6,750 bases of DNA from Bacillota bacterium. GTDB taxonomy: Bacteria; Bacillota; Clostridia; Christensenellales; CAG-138. The notes beneath the pieces were generated by a model. That model had not been told where the DNA came from. It made no database searches and was given only the letters and a program-made list of their open reading frames with translations. Below are positions 1 through 5,379 of the stretch, in pieces. The DNA lies in assembly GCA_023416895.1 (NCBI GenBank), contig JAEZGQ010000194.1:1-6750 (forward strand). Reading direction: 5' to 3'. The first letter of the stretch is position 1, and every line of letters begins with the position of its first letter. A program made the translations under genes and the position numbers.

Positions 1-75
1 CTCCCCTATCAAAACTCCACCAAAAGCAAAAGCACCCCTTTGGGGTGCCTTTGTTTTTGGTGGAGGCGAGGGGAG
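1..75. repeat. Long imperfect inverted repeat around the ssrA terminator, including the tmRNA 3' end
   Basis: Arms 15-38 and 42-65 are complementary over 24 positions, with only two differences, both of which can form G-T pairs. After a short asymmetric interruption (8-14 against 66-68), CTCCCCT at 1-7 is complementary to AGGGGAG at 69-75. Positions 58-75 belong to the tmRNA itself (CCA end, acceptor 3' strand and T-stem 3' strand). The repeat therefore carries a partial inverted copy of the tmRNA 3' end on the far side of the terminator. It reaches the left edge of the window and may continue beyond it. Confidence 0.75.
22..53 (-). terminator. Intrinsic terminator of ssrA, probably bidirectional
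   Basis: The core stem pairs 32-38 with 42-48 (GCACCCC / GGGGTGC) around a three-base loop. It extends to 12 bp (27-38 with 42-53), including one G-T wobble. Read on the minus strand, the core stem is followed by TTTTGCTTTT, as expected for rho-independent release just after the tmRNA 3' end at 58. Read on the plus strand, the same stem is followed by TTTTT (54-58), so it could also stop a convergent transcript arriving from left of the window. No plus-strand gene is visible in the 21 bases available there. Confidence 0.85.
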
Positions 76-285
76 TTGAACCCCTGTCCGAAAACCTGTT
101 GGCAAGACTTTCTACGAGCGTAGCCTATGTTTTAAAATTCCCTCTGCGCGGCTCCCATGGGCAGGATCCGCGTTTTGGTAGCTTCATAAAATCCCACATG
201 CCGCAAAGCTTGAGCATGCTGGTTCCCCACCTTAATGACGCCCGTATCCGCCGTCGTGGGCAACTGCGGGCGGACGCGTCACTGC

Positions 286-318
286 TTACGCAGCGACGGG
301 TACGAAATTAGCTTCGTC
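286..318 (-). other. tmRNA proteolysis-tag reading frame (predicted DEANFVPVAA)
   Basis: Inside ssrA the frame GAC GAA GCT AAT TTC GTA CCC GTC GCT GCG TAA encodes DEANFVPVAA. It ends in Ala-Ala, as tags recognised by ClpXP-type proteases do. The resume codon is taken as GAC because it follows TAACT, with A at the -4 position, similar to the E. coli context TAGTC-GCA. It lies 16 nt after PK1. The resume codon could be one codon off, adding Thr at the front. The tag is followed by a single TAA with no second in-frame stop immediately after it. Confidence 0.7.
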
Positions 319-334
319 AGTTAGTTTTTATTTT

Positions 335-362
335 CCCGCTTTTTTCGAAGCGCGGGGCTTCG
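335..362 (-). other. tmRNA pseudoknot PK1
   Basis: On the minus strand, stem 1 is CGAAGC (362-357) with GCTTCG (351-346). Stem 2 is CCCGC (356-352) with GCGGG (339-335). A six-A loop (345-340) joins them. This is a textbook H-type pseudoknot just upstream of the tag frame, at the expected PK1 position, which is known to matter for placing the resume codon. Confidence 0.85.
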
Positions 363-406
363 GCTCGCTTATCCGGCTTCCACGATCCCCGTCGAAACCA
401 TTTACG

Positions 407-448
407 CCCCCATGAAAATGGGGGTTCTGCCGCGCTTTTATGCGGCAG
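407..448 (-). other. ssrA 5' leader with two hairpins
   Basis: The first hairpin pairs CTGCCGC with GCGGCAG (448-442 with 433-427, 7 bp). The second pairs CCCCCAT with ATGGGGG (424-418 with 413-407, 7 bp, loop TTTC). The second hairpin includes the first five bases of mature tmRNA, so in the precursor the acceptor 5' strand can pair with the leader instead of with the tmRNA 3' end. Neither hairpin is followed by a T-run on the minus strand, so they are not terminators of smpB. The precursor must be cut at 411/412, presumably by RNase P. Confidence 0.6.
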
Positions 449-454
449 GCAATT

Positions 455-483
455 ATGATAGCACAGTTTTACGCAAACCTCAA
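455..483 (-). promoter_or_regulatory. Putative sigma-A promoter of ssrA
   Basis: On the minus strand, TTGAGG (483-478) is followed by a 17-base spacer and TATCAT (460-455). TG sits one base upstream of the -10, giving an extended -10 (TGC-TATCAT). The -35 overlaps the smpB stop codon. Transcription would start near 450-447, at the base of the first leader hairpin, about 37 nt before mature tmRNA. This would let tmRNA be made at high level, independently of the rnr-smpB mRNA. Confidence 0.6.
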
Positions 484-944
484 TCTGTATTTTTCATCCT
501 GCGTTCCATGTCGCGTTTCGCGTCGCGCTCGGCCATGTCGCTTCGCTTGTCGTAAAGCTTTTTGCCCTTCGCCACGGCAAGCTCCATTTTCACAAGGCCG
601 TCTTTGAGGTAGAGCTGCAACGGAATGAGGCTGTAACCATCCGCCTGCGTAAGCGACTGGAGCTTTAAAATTTCGCGTTTGTGCAAAAGAAGCTTCCGCT
701 TACGAAACGGATCGCGGTTGAAAATGTTCCCCTGCTCGTAAGGGCTTACGTGCATCCCAACGATGAACGCCTCGCCCCCTTTGACCTGTGCGTAGGAATC
801 CTTGAGGTTTACCTTTCCCGCGCGGATGCTTTTGACTTCCGTGCCCACGAGCGAAATACCGCACTCATAGGTATCCTCAATAAAATATTCGTGGCGCGCC
901 TTTCGGTTTTCCGCCACGCGGCGCACGCCCTTTTGAACCGGCAA
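480..944 (-). CDS. smpB: SsrA-binding protein SmpB
   Basis: SmpB is the small basic protein that binds the tRNA-like part of tmRNA and places it in the empty A site of stalled ribosomes. With the start used here it is 154 residues, the normal length. The family features are clear: NRKARHEYFI near the N-terminus, GTEVKSIRAG at about 35-44, NLKDSYA, the EQGN motif, RKRKLLLHK, and the C-terminal GKKLYDKR followed by a charged helix that threads into the mRNA path. The start is chosen as TTG at 944. GAAAGGGGGTG (961-951) matches the anti-Shine-Dalgarno complement almost fully, and its core ends 8 nt before this TTG. The in-frame GTG at 953 overlaps that site, so it has no usable spacing. It would add three residues (157 aa). 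The N-terminus MPVQKG resembles family starts. The gene lies about 48 bases after rnr and just before ssrA. Confidence 0.95.
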   Translation of the reverse strand: MPVQKGVRRVAENRKARHEYFIEDTYECGISLVGTEVKSIRAGKVNLKDSYAQVKGGEAFIVGMHVSPYEQGNIFNRDPFRKRKLLLHKREILKLQSLTQADGYSLIPLQLYLKDGLVKMELAVAKGKKLYDKRSDMAERDAKRDMERRMKNTD

Positions 945-950
945 GCGCGA

Positions 951-961
951 CACCCCCTTTC
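951..961 (-). promoter_or_regulatory. Strong ribosome binding site deciding the smpB start
   Basis: GAAAGGGGGTG on the minus strand differs at one base from GAAAGGAGGTG, the ideal complement of the 16S 3' end. It contains the GTG that a longest-frame call would take as the start. The spacing of 8 nt to TTG at 944 is ideal. Confidence 0.7.
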
Positions 962-992
962 AACCATCCCTGTTTTTTGTGGCTACATTATC

Positions 993-3308
993 CTACCACG
1001 TTTTCGCTTTCTTTTCAACGGCGCGGCGCTTGGAGCGCTGCGCATACGGCTTATCTCCTGCTTTGCTTTTTCCTCGGCGCTTTCCTCCGCCTTTTTCGCC
1101 TGCGGATGCGCTTTTCGCAGTGCCTTTGGCCGTTCTCCCGCCCTGACCCTGCGCGCGCGGCTCCTTTGTGGAAGCTCTTTTGGCTCCATTCAAAACCTTT
1201 TTTTCCGCGCCGGAAGATGTAGCTAATACAAAGCTGATGTTTGCGTTTTCCATATCCACACCAGCAACGCGCACCTCCACCTCGTCACCGAGGCGGTAGG
1301 TTTTGCCGGTGCTTCGGCCAACGATGCGGTAGTTCTTTTCGTCGCAGATGTAATAGTCTCCCTCAATGGAAGCGATGCGCACCATGCCCTCCACAGTGTT
1401 GGGAAGCTCCACATAAAAGCCGTACTGCGTTACGCCGGAAATGATGCCGCGTTCCGTTTCGCCGATGCGGCCTTGCATGTACTCGCACTTTTTCAAGTTA
1501 TCGGCCATGCGCTCGGCCTCGACGGCCGCCACCTCACGCTGGGAGCAATGCTGCGCTGCCTGCGGCATCCATGCCGCCCAATGCCCCGCACGGCGCTTTG
1601 AGATGCCGCCATGGAGCGTTTCCTTTACGATGCGGTGCACAACAAGATCCGGATAACGACGGATGGGCGAGGTAAAGTGGCAGTAATGCTCCGCCGCAAG
1701 CCCGAAGTGCCCAAAGTTATGCTCGCTGTAACGCGCCTTTTTGAGCGACCTGAGTGTTACGCGGTTGACCACATTTTCCTCCGGCGTGCCCTTTACGCGG
1801 TTGAGAAGTTTTTGGTAATTCATCGGCCGCACCTCGCCATGGGTTTTGATGCCGTAGCCAAGCGTTTCAAGAAATGCCGAAAGCGCCGTGAGCTTTTCCT
1901 CGTCGGGTGTTTCATGCACGCGATACATAAAAGGAAGGTTCAGCTTGGCGATATGCCCCGCCACTGTTTCGTTGGCGACGAGCATGAATTCCTCGATCAT
2001 ACGGTTGGCCTCGCCGCGTTCGCGAAGGCTTACGCCTTGCGCGCGCCCCGAAGCATCGAGCAGGATCTTCGCCTCATCAAGGTCAAAGTCAATGCTGCCG
2101 CGGCGCACGCGCCGTGCGTTTAAAAGCCGCATCAGCTCGCGCATTTCAAGAAGCATCGATGAAACATCCTTATATTCCTCTAAAAGCGCCGCGTCGCCCT
2201 CAAACATAGCGTTTACCGCGTCGTACGTCATACGGTACACGGTCTGAATCACGGTTTCCGCCATGCGGTAGGAAGTCACCTTCCCCTCCGCGTCAAGCTC
2301 CATGATGCACGAAAGCGTAAGCTTCGGCTCCTTTTCGTTGAGCGAGCAAACGCCGTTGCTGACATCCGGCGGGAACATGGGCAGCACGCGGTCGGGGAAA
2401 TAAACGCTCGTGCCGCGCTTATACGCTTCTTTGTCGAGCGCGCCGCGCTCGGCGATGTAATGGCTTACATCCGCAATGTGCACGCCGAGGCGGTAGCCGC
2501 CGTTTTTCAGGCGCGTCAAGGAAACCGCATCGTCAAGGTCCTTCGCGTCCGCACCATCAATGGTAATGACGCGCTCGTTTCGCAAGTCCTCACGGCGGGC
2601 AATCTCCTCCTCGGGAACGGGTGCGTTGAGGCTTTGCGCAAGCCTTAAGGCTGCCTTGGGAAAGCTGTCGGGCAAATCAAGCCTGCGGATTACCGAGAGG
2701 ATGTCCGTACCTGCGGCATATTTGTTGCCGAGCACCTCCACGATTTTTCCTTCAAGCGGCCGGTTTCCTTCCGGGTAGCCGATGATTTCCGCAACCACCT
2801 TTTCACCGGATTTTGCGGTTTTCTCTAGCCCGGTGGGAATGATTACGTCGTAGCCGATTTTGGTTTCATCCGGCACCACATAGCCGCCGCCAAGCCCATC
2901 GGGGCGGAAGGTGCCAACCACGCGGGCGTTCATGCGTTCCGCAATGAACACGACTTCCGCTTCCTTTGCACCGCGAGGGCTTTCGCCCGTTTCGCGCACC
3001 CATACCCTGTCGTTGTGCATGGCGCCGTTCAAAGCTTCCCCGGGCAGGAACATATCCCCCCCGCCGTTTTGCGGTATAAAGAAGCCAAAGCCGCGCGCGT
3101 TGCCCTGTACGCGGCCCAAGGTAAGGCCGAGCTGCTCAGGAAGCGCCAGCTTGCCCTTTTTTGTCAAGAGCGCTTCTCCTTGCTCCAAAAGTGCATCGAT
3201 CTCACGGTCGAGTTCTTCTGCGTCGCCGCCGATGATGCTAAAAAGTTCTTCCGGTGAGGCGGGGCGCCTTAAGCGGCGCAGCGCCGAAATTACGGTTTGT
3301 TGTTCCAA
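993..3308 (-). CDS. rnr: Ribonuclease R (3'-5' exoribonuclease, RNB family)
   Basis: This processive, hydrolytic 3'-5' exoribonuclease degrades structured RNA and, with tmRNA and SmpB, the defective mRNAs of stalled ribosomes. The protein has 771 residues, near the family length. An N-terminal winged-helix-like segment (about 1-60) is followed by two cold-shock/OB domains (about 62-200), the RNB catalytic domain (about 240-570), an S1 domain (about 615-697) and a basic tail. The catalytic metal ligands are seen as D251, D257, D259 and D260 in IDGADAKDLDD. VYFPDRVLPM holds the conserved Tyr303. EANRMIEEFMLVANE (433-447) and HFTSPIRRYPDLVVHR (544-559) are signature motifs. The tail (698-771) has about 15 Lys and 8 Arg in 74 residues. 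The start is TTG at 3308, placed 6 nt after AAAGAAAGGA. No nearby in-frame ATG fits that site. A terminator-like hairpin lies just upstream, and smpB follows. Confidence 0.97.
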   Translation of the reverse strand: MEQQTVISALRRLRRPASPEELFSIIGGDAEELDREIDALLEQGEALLTKKGKLALPEQLGLTLGRVQGNARGFGFFIPQNGGGDMFLPGEALNGAMHNDRVWVRETGESPRGAKEAEVVFIAERMNARVVGTFRPDGLGGGYVVPDETKIGYDVIIPTGLEKTAKSGEKVVAEIIGYPEGNRPLEGKIVEVLGNKYAAGTDILSVIRRLDLPDSFPKAALRLAQSLNAPVPEEEIARREDLRNERVITIDGADAKDLDDAVSLTRLKNGGYRLGVHIADVSHYIAERGALDKEAYKRGTSVYFPDRVLPMFPPDVSNGVCSLNEKEPKLTLSCIMELDAEGKVTSYRMAETVIQTVYRMTYDAVNAMFEGDAALLEEYKDVSSMLLEMRELMRLLNARRVRRGSIDFDLDEAKILLDASGRAQGVSLRERGEANRMIEEFMLVANETVAGHIAKLNLPFMYRVHETPDEEKLTALSAFLETLGYGIKTHGEVRPMNYQKLLNRVKGTPEENVVNRVTLRSLKKARYSEHNFGHFGLAAEHYCHFTSPIRRYPDLVVHRIVKETLHGGISKRRAGHWAAWMPQAAQHCSQREVAAVEAERMADNLKKCEYMQGRIGETERGIISGVTQYGFYVELPNTVEGMVRIASIEGDYYICDEKNYRIVGRSTGKTYRLGDEVEVRVAGVDMENANISFVLATSSGAEKKVLNGAKRASTKEPRAQGQGGRTAKGTAKSASAGEKGGGKRRGKSKAGDKPYAQRSKRRAVEKKAKTW

Positions 3309-3314
3309 TGTATA

Positions 3315-3324
3315 TCCTTTCTTT
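3315..3324 (-). promoter_or_regulatory. Ribosome binding site supporting the rnr TTG start
   Basis: AAAGAAAGGA on the minus strand is followed by a 6-base spacer (TATACA) and TTG at 3308-3306. It lies directly after the T-run of the upstream hairpin, so folding of that hairpin could also influence access to it. Confidence 0.75.
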
Positions 3325-3328
3325 CCTT

Positions 3329-3363
3329 AAAAAAATACGGCATGCCGCATGCGGCACGCCGTA
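3329..3363 (-). terminator. Terminator or attenuator between secG and rnr
   Basis: Positions 3336-3349 and 3350-3363 form a 14-bp inverted repeat with one G-T pair and no spacer, so the innermost bases must form the loop. On the minus strand it is followed at once by seven Ts (3335-3329). This is a strong intrinsic terminator shape, 18 nt after the secG stop and only 20 nt before the rnr start. No promoter fits in those 20 bases, so rnr and smpB must depend on read-through or on a start site inside or upstream of secG. Confidence 0.8.
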
Positions 3364-3381
3364 GGTGAATTCGTAAAAACT

Positions 3382-3621
3382 TCAGCCAATAATCATCATG
3401 GCAATGGCGAGAAGCGCCATAACGCTGCCAAGTATGATCGTGAGCTTTTGAAGCTTCGCTTCCTTGCTTGCTGCACGGCCGCGCGCGGTAAACGACGAGG
3501 TCTCTCCGCCATAAGCGGCACCTAGACCGGCGCTTTTGACCTGCTGTAACAACACGACGGTAACCAAACCAACCGCGACGATGATGAGGACTATGTTTAT
3601 GATGATCTTTAAAGCATCCAT
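3382..3621 (-). CDS. secG: Preprotein translocase subunit SecG
   Basis: SecG is the small accessory membrane subunit of the SecYEG channel, which helps SecA-driven protein export. The predicted 79-residue protein has two hydrophobic helices, about 5-25 and 60-78. Between them is the family's conserved cytoplasmic loop, here VLLQQVKSAGLGAAYGG at 22-38, like the VLLQ-KSAGL-GG pattern of Bacillus SecG. The start is taken as ATG at 3621, 11 nt after GGAGG. ATG at 3630 lies only 2 nt from that site. A TTG at 3651 would give 89 residues but coincides with the predicted transcription start, so it is unlikely. The gene has its own strong promoter and is followed by a terminator-like hairpin. Its place between the glycolytic genes and rnr-smpB-ssrA is typical of clostridia. 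Confidence 0.93.
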   Translation of the reverse strand: MDALKIIINIVLIIVAVGLVTVVLLQQVKSAGLGAAYGGETSSFTARGRAASKEAKLQKLTIILGSVMALLAIAMMIIG

Positions 3622-3631
3622 TGTATGCATT

Positions 3632-3637
3632 ACCTCC
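3632..3637 (-). promoter_or_regulatory. Ribosome binding site of secG
   Basis: GGAGGT on the minus strand is a near-ideal Shine-Dalgarno sequence. It fits the ATG at 3621 (11 nt from the end of GGAGG) better than the ATG at 3630 (2 nt). Confidence 0.7.
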
Positions 3638-3656
3638 GTGATTGACTGCAAGCGGT

Positions 3657-3685
3657 ATTATATCATGCGCTAAAAAAAAGCGCAA
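3657..3685 (-). promoter_or_regulatory. Strong sigma-A promoter of secG
   Basis: On the minus strand, TTGCGC (3685-3680) is followed by a 17-base spacer and a perfect TATAAT (3662-3657). TG sits one base upstream, giving an extended -10. Transcription should start near 3652-3649, about 30 nt before the chosen secG ATG. The inverted repeat TGCGCT / AGCGCA (3684-3679 and 3671-3666) overlaps the -35 and spans an all-T stretch of the spacer, so it could be a regulator site or just a chance dyad. Confidence 0.85.
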
Positions 3686-3762
3686 GCAAATTAAAAAAGG
3701 AATTGTTCGCTCGAAAAATGAGTCTTTTGGGGTTTCTTTGCGTGCTGCGCGCATTTTTCTTT

Positions 3763-3806
3763 CCCCTCGGGCGGGCGGAAAGGAACCGTTCTTCCCGCCC
3801 GAAGGG
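3763..3806. terminator. GC-rich hairpin after gpmI, atypical terminator candidate
   Basis: The arms 3794-3806 and 3763-3775 pair over 13 bp with one G-T, around an 18-base loop. The hairpin starts 18 nt after the gpmI stop, where a terminator for the glycolytic operon would be expected. On the minus strand it is followed by AAAGAAAAA instead of Ts, so it is not a standard intrinsic terminator in that direction. On the plus strand it is followed by TGTGTTTT. It may instead protect the 3' end of the gpmI mRNA. Confidence 0.4.
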
Positions 3807-3824
3807 TGTGTTTTAAGGTAAAGG

Positions 3825-5369
3825 TTATTTTACAAGTAGGCTTTCGCCAGTCATGGAAAGGGGCTTTTCCATGCCCATAAGCGCAAGCATGGTGGGTGCA
3901 AGGTCACTCAGGCGGCCGCCATCGCGAAGCTTCGCGTTTTTGTTGCCCTCGTCCACAAGAATCACCGGTACGGGGTTTGTGGTGTGCGCAGTGAAGGGCG
4001 TTACACCGTCGTCGTCAAGCATCTTTTCGCAGTTGCCATGATCGGCAGTAATGATCGCCCTGCCGCCCGCTTTCAAAATAGCGTCTACCACTTTGCCGGC
4101 GCATTCATCCACCGCGTGAACCGCCTTGACGGCGGCTTCCATCACACCGGTGTGGCCGACCATATCGGGGTTGGCAAAGTTTAAAATCATCACATCGTAG
4201 TTGCCGCTTTCGATGCGTTTCACGGCCTCGTCGGCCACCTCGTAGGCACTCATTTCGGGCTTCATATCGTAGGTGGGCACCTTGGGCGAGGGGATGAGCG
4301 CCCTGTCCTCTCCCTCGTTGGGCGTTTCCACGCCGCCGTTGAAGAAGAAGGTCACATGCGCATACTTCTCGGTTTCCGCAATGCGAAGCTGGGTTTTGCC
4401 GTTTGCCGCAAGGTACTGCCCAAGCGTATCATCGAGACCTTCGGGCTTAAATGCCACATGAAGCTTATCCCCAAAGGTCTTGTCGTACTGCGTCATGGAG
4501 ACGTAGTAGATCGGGAAAAAGCCAAAGCGCCGTTCAAAGCCGTTGAAGTCCTCAAAGATGAAAGCACGGGTGATTTCACGCGCGCGATCGGGGCGGAAAT
4601 TAAAAAAGATCACGCTGTCGTTGGCGCTGATTTTTGCCGTGGGCTTTCCATCCTTGGTGATTACCACGGGCACCACGAATTCATCGGTCACGCCGTTGTC
4701 GTAGGAGTGCTGCATGGCCTCCTCCGGGCAGGTTTCAAAAACGCCCTCCCCGTAGGCAAGCGCTGCATACGCCTTTTCCACGCGCTCAAAGCGATTGTCG
4801 CGATCCATGGCGTAATAGCGCCCCATGAGGGTGGCGATTTCGCCGCAGCCAATTTTGTTGAGCTGCTCGCTCAACTGGTGCACATAGCCCTTGCCACTTT
4901 CGGGCGGCACGTCGCGGCCATCCATAAAGCCGTGAATGTACACCTTTTTAAGGCCCTTCATTTTGGCGAGCTTCACAAGCGCCACAAGGTGGTCGATGTG
5001 GCTGTGTACGCCGCCGTCGCTCAAAAGCCCCATCAGATGCAGCGCGGAATCGTGCTTTTTGCAGTTTTCCACCGCACCCAACAACTCTTTTTTCTCGAAG
5101 AACTCACCCTCGCGGATGGCCTTTGTGATGCGCGTAAGCTCCTGGTAAACAATGCGCCCCGCGCCGATGTTGAGGTGTCCCACCTCGGAGTTACCCATTT
5201 GCCCGTCGGGAAGGCCTACCGCCTCGCCCGACGCGTCAATTCTTGTATGCGGATATTCGTTCCAAAGCCGCGCCACGTTTTTGGCGCCATCTACGGATAT
5301 TGCGTTGTTCTCACCTGCAACTGTGCAGCCAAACCCGTCAAGGATGATAAGGGCCGTAAGCTTTTTCAT
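3825..5369 (-). CDS. gpmI: 2,3-bisphosphoglycerate-independent phosphoglycerate mutase
   Basis: This cytoplasmic enzyme interconverts 3-phosphoglycerate and 2-phosphoglycerate in lower glycolysis, using two Mn ions and a phosphoserine intermediate. The 514-residue length is normal for the family. The alkaline-phosphatase-fold metal and catalytic residues are all present: D11 in LIILDGFG, nucleophile S61 in MGNSEVGHLNIGAGR, D402 and H406 in PDMVGHTG, D443 and H444 in TADHGN, and H462 in AHTTNPVP. The inserted phosphotransferase domain (about 75-310) carries HGFMDGRDVPP (146-156), GRYYAMDRDNR (183-193) and FNFRPDRAREITRAF (256-270). The start is ATG at 5369, with GAGGT 4 nt upstream. That ribosome site overlaps the tpiA stop, so translation is probably coupled to tpiA. 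The gene that often follows in this cluster, eno, is absent here; a hairpin and the secG promoter follow. Confidence 0.98.
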   Translation of the reverse strand: MKKLTALIILDGFGCTVAGENNAISVDGAKNVARLWNEYPHTRIDASGEAVGLPDGQMGNSEVGHLNIGAGRIVYQELTRITKAIREGEFFEKKELLGAVENCKKHDSALHLMGLLSDGGVHSHIDHLVALVKLAKMKGLKKVYIHGFMDGRDVPPESGKGYVHQLSEQLNKIGCGEIATLMGRYYAMDRDNRFERVEKAYAALAYGEGVFETCPEEAMQHSYDNGVTDEFVVPVVITKDGKPTAKISANDSVIFFNFRPDRAREITRAFIFEDFNGFERRFGFFPIYYVSMTQYDKTFGDKLHVAFKPEGLDDTLGQYLAANGKTQLRIAETEKYAHVTFFFNGGVETPNEGEDRALIPSPKVPTYDMKPEMSAYEVADEAVKRIESGNYDVMILNFANPDMVGHTGVMEAAVKAVHAVDECAGKVVDAILKAGGRAIITADHGNCEKMLDDDGVTPFTAHTTNPVPVILVDEGNKNAKLRDGGRLSDLAPTMLALMGMEKPLSMTGESLLVK

Positions 5370-5373
5370 AGTT

Positions 5374-5379
5374 ACCTCA
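5374..5379 (-). promoter_or_regulatory. gpmI ribosome binding site overlapping the tpiA stop codon
   Basis: On the minus strand the tpiA stop TGA (5379-5377) is part of TGAGGT, the Shine-Dalgarno sequence for the gpmI ATG at 5369. Ribosomes ending tpiA would open or occupy this site, suggesting translational coupling. Confidence 0.7.

Larger units (their letters stand above)
58..411 (-). ncRNA. ssrA: Transfer-messenger RNA (tmRNA, 10Sa RNA), one-piece
   Basis: tmRNA works with SmpB to rescue ribosomes stalled on broken mRNA. It enters like alanyl-tRNA and then supplies a short reading frame encoding a degradation tag. The gene is 354 nt and complete. The 5' end GGGGGCG (411-405) pairs over 7 bp, with one G-U, with CGCCTCC before the A-CCA 3' end, so CCA is encoded. 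The conserved GGTTTCGAC follows the acceptor strand. The T-arm has a 5-bp stem (AGGGG/CCCCT) and the loop TTCAACT. A classic H-type pseudoknot PK1 lies at 362-335. Downstream complementary segments (for example TCCGCC/GGCGGA and CCCAC/GTGGG) fit PK2. The tag frame ends in GCT GCG TAA. The RNA lies directly after smpB, the usual arrangement in Firmicutes. It appears to have its own promoter and terminator. Exact processing ends are inferred from acceptor-stem pairing. Confidence 0.97.

Noticed and set aside
1..22. Possible plus-strand tRNA 3' end (ends in CTCCACCA)
   Set aside because: Counting back from CCA gives no T-loop sequence and no consistent T-stem and acceptor lengths; it is better explained as part of the inverted repeat with ssrA.
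58..90. Phage or island attachment site at the ssrA 3' end
   Set aside because: The site is a known integration target, but no direct repeat of the tmRNA 3' end and no integrase gene are visible; only an inverted partial match is present.
45..311. Plus-strand open frame of 88 codons over ssrA
   Set aside because: It is opposite a structural RNA with clear pseudoknot and tRNA-like pairing; it is a chance frame.
681..1226. Plus-strand open frame of 181 codons opposite smpB and the rnr tail
   Set aside because: It is antisense to two clear genes, is rich in Arg/Phe/Ala as expected from mirrored codons, and has no family resemblance.
3309..3328. TATACA before rnr as a -10 promoter element
   Set aside because: It is the spacer between the ribosome site and the TTG; a start from it would fall inside the gene and lose the ribosome site.
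3622..3651. N-terminal extension of SecG starting at TTG 3651
   Set aside because: The codon falls at the predicted transcription start and upstream of the ribosome binding site at 3637-3632, so it could hardly be translated.
3290..3754. Minus-strand frame of 154 codons covering the secG region in another frame
   Set aside because: It overlaps secG, its promoter and its terminator; SecG has the family loop motif and two membrane helices, so the other frame is a shadow.
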